Assembly: GCF_041224595.1 (NCBI RefSeq)
Contig: NZ_JBGFGN010000119.1
Location: 1-64,000 of the forward strand
Source of the DNA: Donghicola sp041224595
GTDB taxonomy: Bacteria; Pseudomonadota; Alphaproteobacteria; Rhodobacterales; Rhodobacteraceae
DNA length: 64,000 bases
Direction of reading: 5' to 3'
Under the pieces are notes generated by a model that was given only the letters and a program-made list of their open reading frames with translations, was not told where the DNA came from and made no database searches. Every line of letters starts with the position of its first letter. Within the stretch, counting starts at the first letter, position 1. Below are positions 1 through 7,865 of this stretch, in pieces. A program made the translations under genes and the position numbers.

Positions 1-131
1 CCTTCAAATACAAGTCCACGGTGTATATCCCCAAGCCCTCCCGAAATCCGAAAGGGCAAAAGTGGACGACTTTTACGCCGCCCGCGACAACACTATGCCG
101 TCGCTACCGTGGCCGAGTATTGCTCCGCCGT

Positions 132-743
132 TCACACCCAATGGGTCACCGCCATCGGCATCAGACCAATGGTGACTGCGATAGAAAGCCATGCCACCAC
201 ATGCGCCGAATTCATCTGCGTGCTCAGCTGCTTGGCGATCAAGTAGCTCGTGGCCAGCCCAAGCGATGTTCCGAGCATCGCAATGTGACCTGGATCCAGT
301 TCTCGAAACCCGGGCCGCAAAATGACAACCGCGCCAAGCAGTGCAATCCCCACCGCGATCAATCTGCGCAGCGCGAGCCGTTCCCCTAGAAACAGGCTCG
401 CGCCCAAGGTCACGTAAATTGGATTCAGGTAATTCAGCGCAGTGACATCCGCCAAGGGAATGCGCACCATCGCATAGAACCAAAGAGACACGCCGATGGT
501 GTGCGCGACGCCGCGCGCCGCGATCAACCGCACTTGTCGGCCGGTAGGCAAAGCACGCATCAGCGACGGCACCAACGGGATAAAAAACACCAGCCCCAAA
601 GCGAACCGAAGAAACGCGCTTTGATAGACCGGGATCGCCGTCCCCAGTGATTTTACCAGAGCCGTCATCCCGACGAACTGGAAGCCGGTCAGAACCATCC
701 AGAAAATGCCCCGACCGGGACGATGTGCGCGTGTGTCTTCCAT
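132..743 (-). pseudogene. EamA/DMT-family transporter, C-terminally shortened
   Basis: Inner-membrane drug/metabolite transporter of the EamA (DMT) family; substrate unknown. The 203-residue product shows about seven hydrophobic segments, including the family-typical stretch around LADVTALNYLNPIYVTLGA near residues 98-116. Full-length relatives have ten segments and about 290-300 residues. Here the frame stops right after THWV, where relatives continue with the last three helices. I looked at the remaining 131 bases in all three leftward frames and saw nothing resembling the missing part. It is therefore either a truncated gene or a functional short version; I lean to a decayed gene. The ATG at 743 is followed by a normal first helix. 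It lies downstream of yebC on the same strand. Confidence 0.6.
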
Positions 744-822
744 AGCGCTATCACACCCGAAATCCGTGCGTGCGCAAGCCCCTAGAAACGCAGCCCCATC
801 CCTGCAGCAGAAAACACCACTG

Positions 823-844
823 CTTCTTTTTGCCTTAAATACTC
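823..844 (-). repeat. Dispersed GAGTATTT...AAG intergenic motif, copy 1
   Basis: On the minus strand this reads GAGTATTTAAGGCAAAAAG followed by AAG. It directly follows the hairpin of the yebC terminator. It is one of eight clear copies in the window, all between genes. Confidence 0.6.
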
Positions 845-846
845 AA

Positions 847-878
847 AAGGGCGCGCCGGTTTGACCGGTCGCGCCCTT
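847..878 (-). terminator. Terminator of yebC
   Basis: AAGGGCGCG and CGCGCCCTT form a perfect 9-bp stem. The inner part can extend it through CCGG/CCGG pairing. On the minus strand it is followed by TTTT. It lies 26 bases after the yebC stop codon. Confidence 0.75.
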
Positions 879-903
879 GATGCTTTGCAGAGATGACAGC
901 AGA

Positions 904-1644
904 TCAGAGCTGCGCCATGACCTCGTCGCTGGCTTCAAAGTTGGTAGTGACGCGCTGCACGTCATCATCATCTTCGAGCGCGTCAATCAGCTTCATCAGC
1001 TTCTGCATGCCTTCCAGATCCAGCTCGGAGGTGGTGGTGGGCTTCCAGATCAGCTTCGTGGATTCCGACTCGCCAAGGTCCGCTTCCAGTGCGTTCGACA
1101 CTTCGGCCAGATCGGTGTCCGCTGTGTAGATGGTGTGACCATCTTCGGACGACTCGACGTCTTCGGCGCCCGCTTCGATCGCGGCCATCATGACGTCGTC
1201 AGCATCGCCGACCGACGCGGGATAGGTGATCTCGCCCTTGCGTTCGAACATAAAGCCGACAGAGCCGGTTTCGCCCAAGTTACCGCCATTCTTGCTAAAG
1301 GTCGAACGCACGGTCGATGCGGTGCGGTTGCGGTTGTCGGTCATCGCTTCGACGATCACGGCCACGCCGTTGGGACCGTATCCCTCGTAGCGGATTTCTT
1401 CGTAATCGTCGCCTTCGCCCGCCTGCGATTTTTTGATGGCGCGGTCGATCACGTCCTTGGGCACAGAGTTCGACTTGGCTTCCTTCACGGCCAAACGCAG
1501 GCGCGGGTTCTTGTCCGGATCTGGGTCACCCATCTTTGCAGCGACGGTGATCTCTTTCGCGAGTTTCGAAAACAGTTTGGAGCGAGCCGCGTCCTGACGA
1601 CCTTTGCGGTGCTGGATGTTAGCCCATTTAGAGTGGCCGGCCAT
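904..1644 (-). CDS. yebC: YebC/PmpR-family protein
   Basis: Cytoplasmic protein of the YebC/PmpR/TACO1 family, 246 residues, the usual length. Members have been described as DNA-binding regulators and more recently as factors that help ribosomes through proline-rich stretches; which role applies here is not decided by sequence. The N-terminus MAGHSKWANIQHRKGRQD is the family signature. The middle carries the conserved YEGYGPNGVA motif, and the acidic C-terminal domain (around LEDDDDVQRVTTNF) is intact. The ATG at 1644 is preceded by a good ribosome-binding site (GGAGGCACCC). It appears to be a single-gene unit ending at the hairpin at 847-878. Confidence 0.95.
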   Translation of the reverse strand: MAGHSKWANIQHRKGRQDAARSKLFSKLAKEITVAAKMGDPDPDKNPRLRLAVKEAKSNSVPKDVIDRAIKKSQAGEGDDYEEIRYEGYGPNGVAVIVEAMTDNRNRTASTVRSTFSKNGGNLGETGSVGFMFERKGEITYPASVGDADDVMMAAIEAGAEDVESSEDGHTIYTADTDLAEVSNALEADLGESESTKLIWKPTTTSELDLEGMQKLMKLIDALEDDDDVQRVTTNFEASDEVMAQL

Positions 1645-1740
1645 GGGTGCCTCCGATTACCTAATTCTCAGCTTTGTGCCTCTATAAGGTAGGCACGCGG
1701 TGGGCTGCAAGCGCCCCCGTGTGCACAAATCTGGCCAAGC

Positions 1741-3519
1741 TTAGTTATAAAGAGGCCAAATCATCGGAATAAGCGCCGCAGAGATCAAGCCGATGCTCAG
1801 GTTCAAGGGAATGCCGACGCGCATAAAGTCGGTGAACTTGTATCCGCCGGGTCCGTAAACCAGCGTGTTGGTCTGATAGCCAATCGGGGTCGAGAAGCTG
1901 GCAGACGCCGCAACCATGACCGCAACAACCAGCGGCCTCGGGTCTGCGCCGATGGCTGCCCCAAGGCCGATGGCGATCGGCGTCACCACCACAGCCACCG
2001 CGTTGTTGGTCACCAACTCCGTCAGCACTGAGGTCAGCAAGAAGATCGACCAGATGATGATGAACGGCGGCATGGTTTCCAGCACGGGGGCCACGCCGGA
2101 CACGATCAGGTCGACCGCGCCCGAGTTCTGCAAGCCCGCTCCGATCGCGAGCATCGAGAAGATAAGTGCGAGCAGTCGTCCTTCGACAAACTCGAACGCC
2201 TCGTCGGCATCAATGCAGCGCGTGACCAGCACGATCGCCACCGAAAAGACCGAGAGCATGAGGATGGGCGCGACACCGATTGCGGAGAGAAAAACGATCG
2301 CGAACAGGGCGATGATCGCGATGGGAGCCTGCTTGCGGCGATACGCTCGCTCGGTCGGCTGCGCGATATCGACCAGCTCCATGTCGAGGGCGAGACGTTG
2401 GATGTCCGCCGGAGAGCCCTCGAGCAGCAGCGTGTCACCGACGCGGACCACCAGATCGTCTAACTGGCGGCCGATGTTCTGGTTTCGGCGATGGACGGCC
2501 AAGGGATAGACGCCGTAGCGACGACGCAGACGCATAGAGCCTAGGCTGCGGCCAACCATCTTGCATCCGGGGGTGATCAGGACTTCGACAGTCTGCGTTT
2601 CAACCGAGGACAGCTTGTCGACCATCTTCAGGTCTTTGGATTGCTGTAGGCCGAGAAGTTCGGTCATCTCGGTGCGTAGAACCACGCGGTCGCCCGCTTG
2701 TAGGACGACAGTCGTTAGATCGCGGCGGAGCGACGCGTCCCCGCGAAGTACGTCGATCAGGCGGACACCGTCGCGCTTGAACAGGTCAATGGACACCACA
2801 TCCTGACCAATCAGGGCACTGTCTTCGGGGACCGCAACCTCGGTAAAGAACTTCATTTTTGAGCGGTTGCCGACCATACCAGCAAGGCTGTCGCGCTTGG
2901 GTAGCAGGCGGCTGCCGATAAACACCATGTAGATCGCGCCCCATGCGACGAGGACGATGCCCAAAGGTGTGACCTCGAAGATGGTAAATGGTTCCATTCC
3001 TTGATGGCGGGCGACACCGTCCACCAACAGGTTGGTCGAGGTCCCGATCAGGGTGGTCGTACCGCCTAGGATCGTCGCGAAGCTCAGCGGAATCAGCAAC
3101 TGCGAAGGCATCATGTTCAGCGTGCGAGATAGCTGAATGAACACGGGAATCATCACAACGACCACTGGCGTGTTCGAAACAAATGCCGAAAAGACAACAA
3201 CCGCGATCATCAACCCCATCAAAGCCAGCTTGGGATTCTGCTTCGCCTTGAAATCGGCAAATTGGGTAAAGGCCGCCAATGCCCCAGTCCGCACCAAAGC
3301 GCCCATTACAATGAACAGAGCGCCGATGGTCCACGGGGCCGGGTTCGACAAAATTTCGAGCGCCCCCTGATAAGGCAAAATCCCCAAGGCCATCATGAGC
3401 GCTGCGCCACAAATGCCCACAACTTCAGTGGGATAGGTCTCGCGCATGAACAGAACGAACATGCCGATCACGATGATCAACGCGAGGATCGCCTCATAGG
3501 CGTCTGGTAGTGCAAACAC
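1741..3519 (-). CDS. SLC13/DASS-type anion transporter with two TrkA-C domains
   Basis: Inner-membrane carrier of the SLC13/CitM-like superfamily, 592 residues. Relatives move dicarboxylates, citrate, sulfate or other anions, usually with sodium; the substrate here cannot be read from sequence. Helices occupy about residues 5-200 and 395-590. Between them lie two soluble regulatory TrkA-C (RCK-C) domains, roughly residues 210-290 and 300-380. Paired motifs SNTPVVVVMIPV and TNNAVAVVVTPIA in the two halves match the family's ion-site loops, and GTSTNLLVDG and GYQTNTLVYGPGG are the second conserved loops. The start is GTG at 3519 with a GGAG about 10 bases upstream. It stands alone between yebC and the phosphoesterase gene. 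Confidence 0.88.
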   Translation of the reverse strand: MFALPDAYEAILALIIVIGMFVLFMRETYPTEVVGICGAALMMALGILPYQGALEILSNPAPWTIGALFIVMGALVRTGALAAFTQFADFKAKQNPKLALMGLMIAVVVFSAFVSNTPVVVVMIPVFIQLSRTLNMMPSQLLIPLSFATILGGTTTLIGTSTNLLVDGVARHQGMEPFTIFEVTPLGIVLVAWGAIYMVFIGSRLLPKRDSLAGMVGNRSKMKFFTEVAVPEDSALIGQDVVSIDLFKRDGVRLIDVLRGDASLRRDLTTVVLQAGDRVVLRTEMTELLGLQQSKDLKMVDKLSSVETQTVEVLITPGCKMVGRSLGSMRLRRRYGVYPLAVHRRNQNIGRQLDDLVVRVGDTLLLEGSPADIQRLALDMELVDIAQPTERAYRRKQAPIAIIALFAIVFLSAIGVAPILMLSVFSVAIVLVTRCIDADEAFEFVEGRLLALIFSMLAIGAGLQNSGAVDLIVSGVAPVLETMPPFIIIWSIFLLTSVLTELVTNNAVAVVVTPIAIGLGAAIGADPRPLVVAVMVAASASFSTPIGYQTNTLVYGPGGYKFTDFMRVGIPLNLSIGLISAALIPMIWPLYN

Positions 3520-3645
3520 TTAAATCAGTCTCCGCTCCCTAGGGCACAGCAGAGGCATTCTTTCGCATGTGCAACTATAGAGCAAGCACGCTGTGCTCGA
3601 ACATCGCTTTGAACTACGAAGAATGTTAGCGCATTAGGCATCCTC

Positions 3646-4467
3646 TCAGGACGCAACTGGTCCCGAAGCCTGAAGTCGTCCGCCCTGACGCACCATGCAC
3701 ACTGTTTTTGCCAGTCCCGTGCGGTCGTCGGTTTCGACGTAGACGCCAGACAAGGTCGCCTCGCCATTGGCGGGGGTATAGCGGCCCTTGGACATGCCGG
3801 TCACGAATCGGCGCAGGGGTTCTGCTTTGTCCATGCCGATCACACTGTTGTAGTCACCGCACATGCCTGCATCGGTCATGTAGGCTGTGCCGCCGGACAT
3901 GATCTGGGTGTCGCCGGTGGGGACGTGGGTGTGCGTGCCGACCACAAGACTGGCCTTGCCGTCCATCCAGTGCCCAAGGCCCATCTTTTCACTGGTTGCT
4001 TCGGCGTGGACGTCCACGATCGCAGCATTTACGGTTGCGCCCAACTTGTGCGTCTTTAGCACTTGGTCAATCGCTGAGAACGGATCATCAAACGGGCGCT
4101 TCATAAACACCTGACCAAGGATCTGCGCCACCAGCACCTTGCGCCCGCCCGGGGCGTTAAAGATGCGGAAACCGCGACCCGGCGCGGTCTTGGCAAAGTT
4201 GATCGGGCGGATGATCCGGCTGTCGCTCTCGATATGCTGGAGCATGTCCTTCTGATCGAATGCGTGATCGCCAAGGGTGATGCAGTCCGCGCCAGCCTGA
4301 AAGATCAGGTTTGCGTGCTCTGCGCTCAGGCCCATGCCGTTCGAGGTGTTCTCACCATTCACGACCACAAAATCCAGCGCCCACTCTTCTTTCAAGCGGG
4401 GCAGGTGCTCTTGGATGGCTGCGCGTCCTGCGCGGCCCACAACATCGCCGAGGAACATTAGTTTCAT
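3646..4467 (-). CDS. TIGR00282/YmdB-like metallophosphoesterase
   Basis: Cytoplasmic calcineurin-like phosphoesterase of the YmdB/TIGR00282 family, 273 residues. The Bacillus homologue YmdB is a 2',3'-cyclic phosphodiesterase that influences biofilm formation and RNA turnover. Metal-binding motifs are visible: GDVVGRAGR at the N-terminus, NGENTSNGMG, LGDHAFDQKD, VDVHAEATSEK, VGTHTHVPTGD and TDAGMCGDYNSVIGM. A longer frame opens upstream, but the family starts at MKLMFLGD, so I place the start at the ATG at 4467, which has GGACAGG close by. The 30 extra upstream residues are low-similarity read-through. Confidence 0.9.
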   Translation of the reverse strand: MKLMFLGDVVGRAGRAAIQEHLPRLKEEWALDFVVVNGENTSNGMGLSAEHANLIFQAGADCITLGDHAFDQKDMLQHIESDSRIIRPINFAKTAPGRGFRIFNAPGGRKVLVAQILGQVFMKRPFDDPFSAIDQVLKTHKLGATVNAAIVDVHAEATSEKMGLGHWMDGKASLVVGTHTHVPTGDTQIMSGGTAYMTDAGMCGDYNSVIGMDKAEPLRRFVTGMSKGRYTPANGEATLSGVYVETDDRTGLAKTVCMVRQGGRLQASGPVAS

Positions 4468-4655
4468 GGCCTGTCCGTAGGCCCATGCTGGACCAAGAGC
4501 AAGTCGCAATGCCGCCGCAGTTCGTGCGAAACCGCAATTTTCCGCCTGAGTTTGCACGACGCTCGTGTGCTTCGTCGGTCTTTCGCGCGCTGTTCTAGCC
4601 GATGGCCCATGGGTTGCTGCGATCTGTGTGAACGCGCATCCTCAGGAGAACGATT

Positions 4656-5027
4656 ATGGCCAATATTACCTTTCAATCCCCCATTATGACCCGTGACAAG
4701 ACCGTCTATGCCGTCGCTGGCAATACACGCACTATCCTTGCCCTCGCAAAGGAATTTAGCATTCCGATCCCCTTCGAGTGTGGCGATGGCAACTGTGGGT
4801 CCTGCCTGATCGAGGTGAAGTCGCTGGAAGAAAAGCCCCGTATGAGCATGGCTTTGACAGAAAAGGAGAAGGCACGCCTGAAAGAGCTGCAAAAGCTGTC
4901 AGACGCGGAAATTCAGAACGCCGAAGTCAATGACACGCCGCCGCGCTACCGTCTGGCCTGCCAGTTCATTGCCCGCGACGAAGATGTCGTTGTTCGCTTT
5001 CCTGGCACGCCCGGTGGGTCTTTCTGA
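4656..5027 (+). CDS. 2Fe-2S ferredoxin
   Basis: Plant/adrenodoxin-fold ferredoxin domain protein, 122 residues, a small soluble electron carrier. The cluster-binding loop is CGDGNCGSC (residues about 42-50: C-x4-C-x2-C) with the fourth ligand in RLACQF (about residue 107). The segment between, rich in Lys and Glu (EKEKARLKELQKLSD), looks like a helical insertion. The ATG at 4656 follows AGGAGAACGATT, a good ribosome-binding site. It is divergent from the phosphoesterase gene and has no partner reductase beside it, so its redox partner is unknown. Confidence 0.85.
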   Translation: MANITFQSPIMTRDKTVYAVAGNTRTILALAKEFSIPIPFECGDGNCGSCLIEVKSLEEKPRMSMALTEKEKARLKELQKLSDAEIQNAEVNDTPPRYRLACQFIARDEDVVVRFPGTPGGSF

Positions 5028-5264
5028 TTTAGGGCTGCGATTGGGCGCAATGTTATGGCCCCGCCCGAGAGGACGGGGTCGACTGCCGCTAGATAAGCCG
5101 GCGGAATGTTGGCGTCTTTCGGCCTGAACGTTCGAAAGCCGACAAAGCGCGTGTTTGGTGCCACTATGCGGTTCTGAGCCTGTTCACCAAATTGTGCCTG
5201 TACGTGCGAGCGGTTCGGTTAGAATGAGTCGATCCGGCAGCACAGACGACCACAGGACGATTCC

Positions 5265-5588
5265 ATGAATACAGGCACAAAGGCGCTGGCGTTTGCCCTG
5301 CTCGCCGCAGGGTGTAGCTCTACCAACCACGAAGAAAAGGCAGTGATGGGGTACTATTCTCCGCCATGGCAATCGGGCCTCAAGGAGATCCGGCCCTATC
5401 CTTTCCAGAATAGCATCTGCAAAGAGATCGGCTACAATCTGGTGTCGCGCGATTTCTACGACGACTCCAAGCTGCTGGTCGGCTGCCCACGTACCGAGCA
5501 AGACGCAATTGCAGACCGGATCGCCGAAGGTGGGGTCGAGGTTGGCTATGTCCATCATTGGACGCTTTTGCACATGCCCAAGCGCTGA
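5265..5588 (+). CDS. Small predicted lipoprotein of unknown function
   Basis: Unrecognised protein of 107 residues. The N-terminus MNTGTKALAFALLAAGC is a short lipoprotein signal peptide with a lipobox (LAAGC, Cys at residue 17), so it is predicted to be lipid-anchored in the envelope. The mature part is polar, with two further cysteines (SICKEI and VGCPRT) that could form a disulfide. The roughly 235 bases upstream (5030-5264) hold no gene that I can see. I cannot assign a role; the neighbouring bet genes are probably coincidental. Confidence 0.65.
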   Translation: MNTGTKALAFALLAAGCSSTNHEEKAVMGYYSPPWQSGLKEIRPYPFQNSICKEIGYNLVSRDFYDDSKLLVGCPRTEQDAIADRIAEGGVEVGYVHHWTLLHMPKR

Positions 5589-5714
5589 GCCAGAACGGGC
5601 TCGCGCTGACAGATGGTCGCAGGCCCGATTGATTTTCCTGAATAATTTTTGGTCACTTCGTCCGTGTCCGGCGCACCGACACACGAGATCTCGCGCGGTT
5701 TTCCATTTTTGTTG

Positions 5715-5728
5715 ATTGACTAGTCAAT
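5715..5728. promoter_or_regulatory. Probable BetI operator
   Basis: ATTGACTAGTCAAT is a perfect 14-base palindrome 40 bases before the betI start codon, inside an AT-rich promoter-like stretch. TetR-type BetI repressors recognise TTGA...TCAA-type sites in the bet promoters of other bacteria, so autorepression of betIBA is the simplest reading. Confidence 0.7.
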
Positions 5729-5768
5729 AAAAAAACTACTTACTAAGGGCCAAGCCGAGAGGAAAGCT

Positions 5769-6404
5769 ATGCCCAAAGTCGGAATGGAACCGGTGCGCCG
5801 CAAAGCGCTTGTCGAAGCCACGATCCACGAGATTGGTCGGGCGGGGACTCTGGACGTGACGGTCAGTCAGATCGCCAAACGCGCAGGTATGTCCAGCGCG
5901 CTGGCCCACCATTACTTTGGCGGCAAAACGCAGATTTTCATGGCGGCCATGCGGCACATTCTGTCCCAATACGGGCTCGAGGTGCGGCGCCGCCTGAAAA
6001 AGGCCAAGACCCACGAGGAACGCTTGCGCGCCTTGGTCGATGCGAACTTCGCCCCCTCGAACTTCCGCGAGGAAGTGGTGAGCGCGTGGATGAACTTCTA
6101 CGTGTTGGCCCAGAATGTCGAAGAAGCGCGGCGCCTGCTGACGGTCTATTACCACCGTCTCCATTCCAACTTGGTACACGACCTGCGCCCCTTGGTCGGG
6201 GACGAGGCGGTCATCATTGCCCGCCGTATCGAGGCGCTGATCGATGGTGTCTACCTGCGGCAAAGCTTGCGAAACGAACCCGCAAATCCGGCCACCGCGT
6301 CGGAATTGGTTCTCGGCACACTTGAAAACGAATTGGCTCGCTGCGGGGCACAGCGCCCTGCGGCCACACTCAGCCTGATTGCACAGAAGGAACGCTCCGA
6401 ATGA
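5769..6404 (+). CDS. betI: BetI, TetR-family repressor of the choline-betaine operon
   Basis: Choline-responsive TetR-family repressor, 211 residues. The N-terminal helix-turn-helix is at about residues 25-55 (VTVSQIAKRAGMSSALAHHYF), and the start MPKVGMEPVRRKALVEATI is typical of BetI. The C-terminal ligand domain (WMNFYVLAQ, HSNLVHDLRPL, ALIDGVYLR) also matches BetI. The ATG at 5769 follows GAGAGGAAAGCT. The stop codon overlaps the betB start by four bases (ATGA), so the genes are translationally linked. It likely represses its own operon through the palindrome at 5715-5728, with release when choline is present. Confidence 0.93.
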   Translation: MPKVGMEPVRRKALVEATIHEIGRAGTLDVTVSQIAKRAGMSSALAHHYFGGKTQIFMAAMRHILSQYGLEVRRRLKKAKTHEERLRALVDANFAPSNFREEVVSAWMNFYVLAQNVEEARRLLTVYYHRLHSNLVHDLRPLVGDEAVIIARRIEALIDGVYLRQSLRNEPANPATASELVLGTLENELARCGAQRPAATLSLIAQKERSE

Positions 6405-7855
6405 CGATCGACGTAAAGCCGACCGCCAGCCATTTCATCAACGGTGAATATGTCGAAGGTGGCACCGAGGATCTGCCCGTTATCTACCCCTACACCGGCG
6501 AAGCTGTCGCGACACTGAAACTTGCCGACGATGCGCTGGTGGATCAAGCGGTTGCCGCAGCCAAAGCCGCACAGCCCACTTGGGCCGCCATGTCTGGCGT
6601 CGAACGCGGCCGCATTCTGCGCCGCGCCGCCGATATCATGCGCGAGCGTAACCGCGAGCTGTCCGAGATTGAAACCATGGACACCGGTAAACCCCTGCAG
6701 GAAACGCTGGTCGCAGACGCTGCCAGCGGGGCAGAGGCTCTTGAATACTTTGGCGGATTAGCTGCCTCTTTGGGCGGTGAACACATCCAGCTTGGGGATG
6801 ATTTCTGCTATACCCGCCGCGAGGCTTTGGGGGTTTGCGTTGGTATAGGTGCATGGAACTACCCGATTCAGATCGCCAGCTGGAAGGCCGCGCCTGCGCT
6901 GGCGTGCGGCAACACCATGGTCTTTAAGCCGTCGGAAACCACGCCATTGTCGGCGTTGAAACTGGCGGAGATCCTGATCGAAGCGGGCGCCCCTGCGGGC
7001 GTCTTTAATGTCGTGCAAGGCAAGGGCGCTGTCGGCTCGCGCTTGGTCACGCACCCCGATGTGGCCAAGGTGTCGCTGACCGGTTCGGTTCCGACAGGCC
7101 GCAAGGTTTACGCCGCCGCCGCCGAGGGCCTGCGCCACGTAACCATGGAGCTTGGCGGAAAGTCCCCGCTGGTCATTTTTGACGACGCCAATATCGAGAA
7201 TGCCGTAAGCGCAGCGATCAACGCGAATTTCTATAGCTCTGGTCAGATTTGCTCGAATGGCACCCGCGTTTTCGTCCAAAAGGGCATCAAAGAGGCGTTC
7301 CTGTCGCGTCTGGCCGAACGGCTGAAGGGCGTGAAGATGGGCGATCCGATGGACGAAGAGGTCAACTTTGGCCCTATGGTCAGCGAACAGCAGATCAGCA
7401 TCGTCGAAGGCTATCAGGCGAAAGCACAGGCGGAAGGTGCGCGTCTGATTGCAGGCGGCAAACGTCTGGACGGCCCTGGCTATTGGATGGAACCGACCGT
7501 TTACGCCGACGTCACCGACGACATGACCATCGCCAAGGAAGAGATCTTTGGCCCCGTCATGTCTGTTCTGGACTTCGAGACCGAGGAAGAGGCGATCACC
7601 CGCGCCAATGCGACCGAATTTGGTCTGGCTGCAGGCGTGTTCACCAACGATCTGTCGCGCGGCCACCGTGTCGCCGCCGCGTTCGAAGCAGGTACGACTT
7701 GGATCAACACCTACAACCTGACGCCGGTCGAAGTGCCTTTTGGTGGCTCGAAGATGTCCGGGGTGGGCCGAGAAAACGGTCGTGCTGCGATCGAGCATTA
7801 TTCCGAGTTGAAAACTGTTTACGTCGCCATGGGTGACACCGAAGCGCCGTTCTAA
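6401..7855 (+). CDS. betB: Betaine aldehyde dehydrogenase
   Basis: NAD(P)-dependent aldehyde dehydrogenase that oxidises betaine aldehyde to glycine betaine in the cytoplasm, the second step of osmoprotectant synthesis from choline. It has 484 residues, the normal length. The active-site elements are present: the general-base glutamate in TMELGGK (about Glu250) and the catalytic cysteine in GQICSNG (about Cys284), with NAD-binding GNTMVFKPSE and LTGSVPTGRKV. It sits between betI (4-base overlap) and betA (next gene, 10 bases on), which supports BetB over other aldehyde dehydrogenases. Confidence 0.95.
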   Translation: MTIDVKPTASHFINGEYVEGGTEDLPVIYPYTGEAVATLKLADDALVDQAVAAAKAAQPTWAAMSGVERGRILRRAADIMRERNRELSEIETMDTGKPLQETLVADAASGAEALEYFGGLAASLGGEHIQLGDDFCYTRREALGVCVGIGAWNYPIQIASWKAAPALACGNTMVFKPSETTPLSALKLAEILIEAGAPAGVFNVVQGKGAVGSRLVTHPDVAKVSLTGSVPTGRKVYAAAAEGLRHVTMELGGKSPLVIFDDANIENAVSAAINANFYSSGQICSNGTRVFVQKGIKEAFLSRLAERLKGVKMGDPMDEEVNFGPMVSEQQISIVEGYQAKAQAEGARLIAGGKRLDGPGYWMEPTVYADVTDDMTIAKEEIFGPVMSVLDFETEEEAITRANATEFGLAAGVFTNDLSRGHRVAAAFEAGTTWINTYNLTPVEVPFGGSKMSGVGRENGRAAIEHYSELKTVYVAMGDTEAPF

Positions 7856-7865
7856 GGAGGCCCCG

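Noticed and set aside
5030..5264. Possible gene or RNA in the gap after the ferredoxin gene
   Set aside because: Only a weak imperfect GC-rich stem near 5055-5080 is visible; no frame with a ribosome-binding site.
6401..7855. BetB as the missing aldehyde dehydrogenase (PuuC) of the amine gene set
   Set aside because: It is 50 kb away and is locked into the betIBA operon by overlaps, so it serves choline oxidation; it could help only by side activity.
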